Shown here one piece after another: positions 31,017 through 37,465 of a DNA stretch of 37,465 nt. This stretch comes from Spirogloea muscicola. Taxonomy: Eukaryota > Streptophyta > Zygnematophyceae > Spirogloeales > Spirogloeaceae. The stretch lies in the NCBI GenBank assembly GCA_009602725.1, contig WELB01000389.1:23150-60614 (forward strand), read 5' to 3'. The notes beneath the pieces are model-generated. The model made no database searches and was not told the DNA's origin. It saw nothing but the letters and a program-made list of their open reading frames with translations. Numbering within the stretch: the stretch's first letter is position 1; every line of letters begins with the position of its first letter. The translations under genes were made by a program, and so were the position numbers.

Positions 31017-32981
31017 CACAGCGTGCTGGGCTCGCGGTAAAGATCGGCCTCCCTTTTATCAGTAAATCTGGCCGCGCTTCCTGGTTTCACCGCGCGCCTT
31101 CTCCTCCCAGCCATTAGAGCCATTGGCTTACATCGGAAGAAGACAGAGAAAGACGCCTATTGCCTCGTTTCAGCAAGACGGTGATTGCCGGACGTCGGCT
31201 CTAGAGGTTGCGCTTTGAAAGCGTCACTTCATTTCGGGCTGGCTTTTCACAGCCTGAGCCCGCCTTTGGGAGAGCCACTTTGTTTTCAAAGCCGATCCAG
31301 TCCCAGTTGTTGACGGGCCACTCTCTGCCCAGCCTTGCAGGCGGAGGCGGCCGCCATGGGAGCGACCGCGGCAATCACAGCGGCGGCTGCGGCGGAGGCG
31401 GCAGCGGCGCCGCGTCGCGGCTGGTGGGAGCTCGGCGTCGACGCAACGTGGCTCCGGCGCGTCCATGGCTCCGCCCGAGCACGCTGAGCAGGACGAATGG
31501 CAGCCTCTGCCGGGCCTCTCTCTCTGGATGCCAGCCGTGCAATGCCGGGGAGCTCGCCATGGGGGCTGCATTGCTAGACGGTACTGCAGGAGGGGCTGCG
31601 CTCAAGAAGCAGATGCCGCCAGCAGCGGGCTCTGAATTTGGCGAGCTGCCGGAGCACTATCAACGCCAAACCATTTGCGAGATCGTCCAGAAGGTGGACT
31701 CACCTCCTGTAGCAGGTTCCTAGCCGTCTATATAATGTGCATGAAGCTAGCCAAGCCAGCCTGTCAGGAGCATCACGGGTAGACTGATTCGGAAGGAAGC
31801 AGTATCAGGATAGGACCAAAACTACTGTGCTTCTCACATGGCAAGGGTCCTTAAGGGCAAGTCTTCGTGGTACTGGATAGAATTCTTTCTGAATGTACCG
31901 ATGTCCTCCACATGGATTGGCTCGTATTCTGCAGGCAATTTCAGAACGCGTCTTTCCAGGAGCAGCAGTTGCTTTTGGTAGTTGTGACATACCCTGCTAC
32001 TTTCAGGGTAAGATGGCTCCATAGAGCTGCTCTGCAGTGTAGCAGCTCTCACTTCATTGACGTTGATTCGAAGGTGGATTTGTGGAGCTGTCAGCTTCTG
32101 CTTCTGCTAGTCGGTCTTCGGAGATGTCACACAAGCTTGAGCATCAGACATGCCAGATATTGTCAAGTAAAGGGTGTCAGTCATCAATAATGACTGTGCA
32201 GCTAGACAGCACCTTGTGAATCTATAATTCCTCCTTGAGCTGGGATCACTTCTCGGTCAATCGACGCCTTAAAAAGCTCGATGACTTGCTCTGATTTCTT
32301 GTTTTCTTGCTCATCTGCCTCAATTATGTTGTGTGATGTACCAGGCTATGGGACTTACACTTTGTGAGTATAAGTGCTATGGTTGACAACCAAGGCTCCC
32401 AACACCATGACTTGCAGACTATTTTCGTCATTCCTACATGCTGTCACTGGGTGATCACACAAGAGAGAGTGCTAACAACAGTTGCTCTTGCTGTTGCGCA
32501 GTGAGTCAAGCATGGAAGTAAAGTTGGACTCCATATGGGATTTAGCATCTCTGACAAAGGTACCAGATTCGTCGTGATCAGAACTTAGCTCATTGAAAGT
32601 TATTTGGTTTCTCATAGCGAACTTTGCCGATTCCCGCCAAGACCAAGCCTGGCCTACCCCCGACAACTCATAGTAACCTCCTTAAGAAAAGTCATCAAAC
32701 AGCATGCCTGCGCTTTCCGCATGGCTCCAGATGATGGTGACTGTACCAGCAATCATGCTTCTCTATGAGCGAAGCCAGATTGGTAAGCATACTAGTCGAT
32801 GACAACTGAGGCCTCTTTTCTGAATCAGTAATAAGCACACAGAGCACGGAAACCTCTTGACTGAGATCATGCAATCTGAGCACATCATGTTACACTTTTC
32901 AGCTACTTCTTGAAGTATGACTGAAGTCATGCATCTGTCTACTTCAATGGTGGTAAAAAATCTGCACACGTTGTGTTGAAG
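31017..32981. other. Region expected to hold 5' exons of the serine hydrolase
   Basis: The N-terminal 100 or so residues of the serine hydrolase should lie here, but I could not find its SxxK block on the plus strand. A plus-strand frame from an ATG at 31560 (MGAALLDGTAGG, ending near 31720) could be a first exon. 31340-31470 is GC-rich as at other gene starts. The remainder to 32981 has no recognisable plus-strand exon. Confidence 0.3.
31836..32960 (-). other. Scattered minus-strand coding-like segments, unrecognised
   Basis: Three segments look more protein-like on the minus strand than on the plus: one around 32960-32740 (EVDRCMTSVILQEVAEKC; then SSTSMLTNLASLIEKH), one around 32640-32472 (ITFNELSSDHDESGTF, ending SNFTSMLDSLRNS) and one around 32000-31836 (LPAEYEPIHVEDIGTF, ending EDLPLRTLAM). 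They are helical and hydrophilic. I could not join them with consistent phases, so a nested or intergenic minus-strand gene is only a possibility. Confidence 0.2.
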
Positions 32982-35612
32982 GATGCAGATCTTGATGCTC
33001 CAGCCTGTCAATATCTACCGGAGTTTGGGCAGAATGGCAAGCATGTCATCACAATCCGCATGCTACTGACTCACACAGCGGGCCTTAAAGAATTCTATCC
33101 CTTCTTTCAGATGGACCTTGTCACCAAAGAGGAGGTTGACTACCGAGCACACAGCGAGCTTTCTGCTTAGCATGTTAAATATGTCAGGAATGCTGCTAGA
33201 AGTTTCTCATCCATTCTGTGGAAGTCTGGAGCCTATTACAGGCAGATTTTCTGATTTTTAATCACAATTGCAGGTGCTAAATTTCATCATGATGGACAAG
33301 TTGGAGTATCCACCGGGTGAAATGGCTCACTACAGTGACCTTTCCATGATTACGCTGGGCCTTATTGTGGAAAGGGTGGTCGAGACTGATCTTGCTTCCT
33401 TCATCACGAGGGAACTCTATCTGCCCGTAAGCTATTGGTCCTGCTTATTAAGGGCTGGTTGCTCTTGTGAATAGATGCGCTTCAATGGCCTGGACAAGTG
33501 GCTGCTGCGTGGTAGTTTCAGTGCTACTTGCAAGGCATGGCTGGTTCATGCACCCAAAGCATCTGTTGTACAACTGACCATCTCTACGACCTCCTTCGCC
33601 TTGCAGATGGGCTTGAAGCAAACAAGCTTTCGGCCAGTGGAAAGCACTGATTTTGACCCCATCGTGGTACCCACTGAGGTCGATGTTGTGCATCGAAATC
33701 GGCTCCTGTGGGGAGAGGGTAGTAACATTGACCTCACCTCCTTGGAAGCACAGATACTGGCATGTCCTTCTTTGCCTATATGGCTGTGCCTGCACGTACA
33801 TGATTTGCTTCTCTTTCTGTTAGCAAATCAGATTGACTTGCTCGCTCCTCCTGTACTGATGCACTTTTCCTGCTTATGTTCTTCATGTCTTGAGCAGTTC
33901 ATGATCCAACAGCCTACATCTTAGGAGGTGTGGCTGGACACGCCGGGCTCTTCTCCACCATATTGGATGTCTCTCATGTACATCTCAACAAGTTTCATGT
34001 CCTCTGAAGCTCCAGATTACAGTGGCCTTCATCAAGGACAGGTGTCACAAAGGGTCTGCAATCGTGAATCAAAGGGACTGAAAAATTGCTGATGCCATTG
34101 CTCAACATCTGGATGCTTGATGTTGGTGGCTATCATATTGTTGCCGCCTCGTGAAAAGAACTGCTGACTTTCTGCCGTGTTATCTTCACATAGGCAGTAC
34201 GCGCAAATGCTTCTGGCTGGAGGACTAGATTCGATCACTGGGAGGCGGTTCTTCCAAGAAAAGACTGTCAGGACCTTCACTCGTCCTCCTGCACCCACTG
34301 TGTCAAATCCTCGGCCCTTCGCTTTGGGGTATGGGCTCAACGTAGTAAAAAGTTGTAGGTCAAAATCCTTGAGCACCACCAACTCTCCATTCCCTTATCT
34401 GAGTAATGTATCAAGCAAAGTCAAATTATGCGTGCAGATTCTTGTGCTCACTGTGGTCCATCAATCACGACAAGCATTTTGTGTGGCCAATGACTTGGGT
34501 CAGCTGCTTTGACTGACTAGAGGTGCACATTTTAGATCACTGTTCACTGAGATGTCTTTGTATTTGGAACAGATTTGATGTTGCTGTGCGGAGGGGCTTG
34601 AATGGCTACACTTCAGCAGGGCAGTACCTTGGTCCCCGCACATTTGGACATACAGGCTTTACAGGTATGCAAGCATTCACAGTGGCAACCCTAATAATGT
34701 CCATATACATGCCCATATACTCAGTAGCATTTACTGGACTGCTTCCACTTCAGTCAGACATAAGCCACCAGATTGCCTTGCTAAATTCTCTGACGTCAGA
34801 TGCATTCATGTGTATCAGTAGGCCCTCTTCTGTGAGGGTGGATACAAGATTTACACAAGCTGGTCATTACTGCTTTAGCACAACTATCCCTGGTGGTTGC
34901 ATGCAGGAACGTCACTGTGGCTCGACCCAGACCGAAATATTTTTGTGGCCCTCCTCAGCAATGCTGTCCATCCATCAGCCGTAAGTAACTCTACATACAG
35001 CCCCCTGACCGTAGCTGGTGTTGTGCGCTCCTACTAACTACTGTAATGACTTGCCCAAGTTGCTGATGATCCGGAAGTGGAGCTGGACCACCTCTTTAAC
35101 AAGTTGTATTTTCGCCAAAGTATGAAGAAGCAACGTACATGTTCAATGGTCTTGCTAACGTATTGTCCAATTGACTGCAAGGAAGGCTTGCATTGTGGTG
35201 GTCACAGGCGCTGGATGCTCCAGGGCAGATGATTCGTAAGGTTCGGCCATTGGTGGCAGACGCCGCAGTGCAGGCCATGGCGGAACAGCCCATGCCCAGG
35301 GAGCAGCTAACCTGGCATCTTCCAGCCTCTTGTGACCTCCGTACGGAGCCGTGGGACAGCACCCATAAACACGACGCTCTCACACTGGTCGCTCTGTGGG
35401 CTCAAGATCGACCAAACGTCAAGTCAGCTGATTGGTCAAGTGATAGACAGCGGCAAGCCAGAATGACTGTGCCAGGATCTCCCAAAAAGGATGCGTCCAC
35501 CTCTCAACTAGGTGGGCTTGCTGCAACAGGAGAGACAGCGCAACGCAAGGGCAGGTGGCGCAAGCTGATGCCTGTGGCGATTGCCGGCATCGCCCTGTAC
35601 GTATTTCATTGA
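32982..35612 (+). CDS. Beta-lactamase-fold serine hydrolase with C-terminal anchor (5' partial)
   Basis: Resembles the beta-lactamase/penicillin-binding serine hydrolase family (PF00144). Exons: 32982-33134, 33274-33426, 33607-33718, 33898-33977, 34198-34328, 34573-34664, 34907-34980, an uncertain exon near 35062, and 35208-35612. Phases agree from the first through 34980. Landmarks: LDAPACQYLPEFGQ and ITIRMLLTHTAGL (the RxLLTHTSGL helix), YPPGEMAHYSDLSMITLG with Tyr-Ser-Asp in the place of the second catalytic motif YxN, YILGGVAGHAGLFST, and FGHTGFTG, the HTG form of the third motif (KTG), followed by SLWLDPDRNIFVALLSN. The nucleophile motif SxxK lies upstream of 32982 in this family and was not found. 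The last exon adds a hydrophilic linker and ends KLMPVAIAGIALYVFH, a short hydrophobic stretch at the very C-terminus that looks like a tail anchor. Substrate unknown; the eukaryotic relative LACTB is a mitochondrial example. Confidence 0.8.
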
Positions 35613-35939
35613 GGCCACTCAGCAACCACTAATGGACTGCAATGCTGATGTCCTTGACCACTGTTTGCTGGTCATAATAGTCCAGTATGCAGACCCTGCA
35701 GCTGCCCCTAGCTGTAGACTGATTGTACTGGCAGTTCTTCCCACCATGTCAGAGGGCCCCTCAAGTTGCTACGTAAGGCAATCAGGCCTTTGAGATCATC
35801 ATAATTCTCCTACTTTGTGAGCCTTCAACAGTGGGAGCACCAGAGTCGTGTCCATAACATCCAACCGGGACTGCAGATGGCCACACAAGCAGCAGTAATC
35901 AACCTTTCTACTGGATGGGCGGATCATAAGACTTTTCGG
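35613..35939. other. Convergent intergenic region, no gene seen
   Basis: Short spacer between the 3' ends of the serine hydrolase and the PrmC gene. Nothing recognisable. Confidence 0.5.
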
Positions 35940-37465
35940 TCATTGTTGTTGCTGCTGCTTGCGAGCTGTCACAATACGTTCTGTGCCAAACATGTCAGTG
36001 ACCACCTGCACGTCCTCAAACTGCAGGCTGTGCAGCAGCCCTGCCACTATTGCTATCTGCGCACCTCCATTCGTCTGCAGAACACCCAGGCAAATGATAC
36101 CCTTTAAGTCGCTGATATTGCAGGAGGGCCACAAAGAGCAACTCGGCAACTCCTTGCCTCCTACAACATGCTCCCTCCAGCAACTGGTGGAATGTTTATA
36201 CTTGTCCATCTTGAGAAACAAGTACACATCTCTTACCTCCACTTTGAGCAACCAGTAACCTTCAATTACTCATTGCTTAGTAATCTAACGGGCCTGTAGA
36301 GAAGGTGCTCACCTCCAGCGCAAGGAAGCCGTGCGGCCGCAGCACTGCTGCAGCTCCTTCGCATACGCACCTCAGCGCAACGCACCCATCCCCGGCACCA
36401 CCATCCAAGGCCAGGTGCGGCTCGTTCCGTCCTACCTCACCCTGCAGGCCCGGCAGGTCGTCATGCGGGATGTAGGGCGGGTTGCTCACAACGCCCGCCA
36501 CGCAGCCCATCACCGCCTCCAGCGGGCCGTACCAGTCACCTTGCAGCACCCGCACACGATGAGCCTGCCAGACAAGAACTCTGCACATCAGAGTCCAGGT
36601 TCGAACAGTCACGATAGCCTAGGGCCTGTCTTCTGCTCGTTTGGCTTGAAGCTGGTCGGTGAGGCAACTCTTAACAGCCTGCGGTTGTTACCCTGGACTG
36701 AGGTGGGAAAGCAAGCTGCTGCCTCACATCCTGGGTGCCTCCTGCTGCCATTCACACCTGGCGTTGGGACCATCTGCCGAGCCGGCCTTTGATCTGCTAA
36801 CAAACTGACTGGCAGACGCATGGAGGGCCTGCATTGAGAACGTCGTCCCTTGGCTCCTCTCTTGGCAAGTCTGGCTGACGGGGGGGTTTGAGAGAGGTGC
36901 AGGCATGGACCTGACAACCGAGGCAGCGCAGAACGTTCTGGCTGGCCACTGCGCATGCCGTGGCGCTGGCGTCGACGGCTAGCACAGTGGCTTCTGGCAG
37001 GAGCTTGGCGAGGCCGATGGCGATGGCGCCGCTGCCTGTCCCGAGGTCCACCCAGAGGCCGGCCCGCAGGTCGGGGTCGGCGGCGGCAGCAGCGGCGGCG
37101 AGGTCGGGGAGCTGCTCGGTCTCGGGGCGGGGTATGAGGACGCCCGGCCGCACCGCCAGCACCACGTCGCGCCAGTGGGCGGCGCCGACGAGATACTGGA
37201 ACGGCGTGCGGGCCTCCAGGCGGCGGCGCCACAACGCCGTGAGCTCCGCCAGGCTCGCTCTCAGAAGCGCAGTCTCGCCACCGGGGTGCTGCATCTGCCT
37301 CCGCTCAGCGCCTCGCCATGGCCTGCCACTACGTCCGCCGCCATTGCCGCCGGCGCCATCGCCAGTGCCGTCGTCACCGGTCCTGACCTCCGCAACAGCG
37401 TCCTCCAGCAGCCAGCCCAGCTCGCGCTCGAGCTCGGCGGCGCCAGGCCCGCCGTCGCCGGCGAG
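35940..37465 (-). CDS. prmC: HemK/PrmC-type release factor glutamine methyltransferase (5' partial)
   Basis: SAM-dependent enzyme that methylates the Gln of the GGQ loop of peptide-chain release factors; eukaryotic HemK forms serve organelles. Exons (minus): 37465-36911, 36564-36313, 36074-35940; all phase 0, 313 residues visible plus stop. The N-terminal helical domain begins outside the window (ELERELGWLLEDAV is its first visible helix). RTPFQYLVG and VLIPRPETEQL are typical of the family. VDLGTGSGAIAIGLAKLL is the SAM-binding loop, VLAVDAS the acidic strand end, and VVSNPPYIPHDDL carries the catalytic NPPY. EPHLALDGGAGDG and the final VVTDMFGTERIVTARK complete the fold. The protein ends with five glutamines. 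The expected organelle transit peptide is beyond the window edge, so the compartment cannot be read. Confidence 0.93.

Noticed and set aside
1-37465. CRISPR arrays, tRNA or rRNA genes, bacterial operons
   Set aside because: No regularly spaced repeats, no recognisable cloverleaf or rRNA block, and every conserved gene is intron-split, so prokaryotic features are not expected.
35940-37465. Recent bacterial transfer of prmC or of the serine hydrolase
   Set aside because: Both families are bacterial-like, but here they carry several spliceosomal introns typical of the neighbours, and organelle PrmC is normal in algae.

Overview
This window is nuclear DNA from a eukaryote with many introns, most likely a chlorophyte green alga, perhaps a trebouxiophyte. 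Four observations support this. Conserved proteins are split by short GT-AG introns whose phases can be followed exon by exon. The motif TGTAA, the usual green-algal polyadenylation signal, lies 75-165 nt after the stop codons of four plus-strand genes. Plant/Chlorella-type telomere motifs (TTTAGGG) occur inside introns. Gene 5' ends are very rich in GCC/GGC repeats and become less GC-rich toward the 3' end. Three single N bases (13894, 20707, 26714) mark assembly gaps, all inside such repeats and all near gene starts, so several first exons cannot be recovered. Ribosome-binding sites, operons and other bacterial categories do not apply.

Layout, left to right: COG4 Golgi tethering subunit (+, 5' partial, 2-2683); about 1.9 kb convergent intergenic; a very large unrecognised gene (-, 4554-13281, about 2,000 residues, at least 17 exons) with a coiled coil and a family of repeated exons; THOC3/TEX1 WD40 subunit of the THO mRNA-export complex (+, to 17711); a repeat-rich island with diverged tandem repeats and a truncated reverse transcriptase (18600-20494); a FAM20/HipA-like kinase-fold protein (+, 20986-23984) that has lost a key catalytic residue; NC2-alpha/DRAP1 transcription corepressor (-, 24671-26538); a fragment of DPH5 diphthamide methyltransferase (+, 26749-27270); the mitochondrial ATP synthase OSCP/delta subunit (+, 27676-28720); the ribosome-biogenesis factor RLP24 (-, 29336-30586); a small inverted-repeat element; a serine-hydrolase/beta-lactamase-fold protein with a C-terminal membrane anchor (+, 32982-35612, N-terminus not found); and a HemK/PrmC release-factor glutamine methyltransferase (-, 35940-37465, 5' partial).

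The genes do not form one pathway. This is ordinary gene-dense algal chromosome carrying housekeeping genes for vesicle traffic, mRNA export, transcription, translation, ribosome assembly and respiration. The two items most likely to be undescribed are the orphan gene at 4554-13281 with its duplicated exons, and the FAM20-like probable pseudokinase. Exon boundaries were read by eye from splice motifs, reading-frame continuity and family similarity; phases are consistent within the resolved exon runs except where stated.
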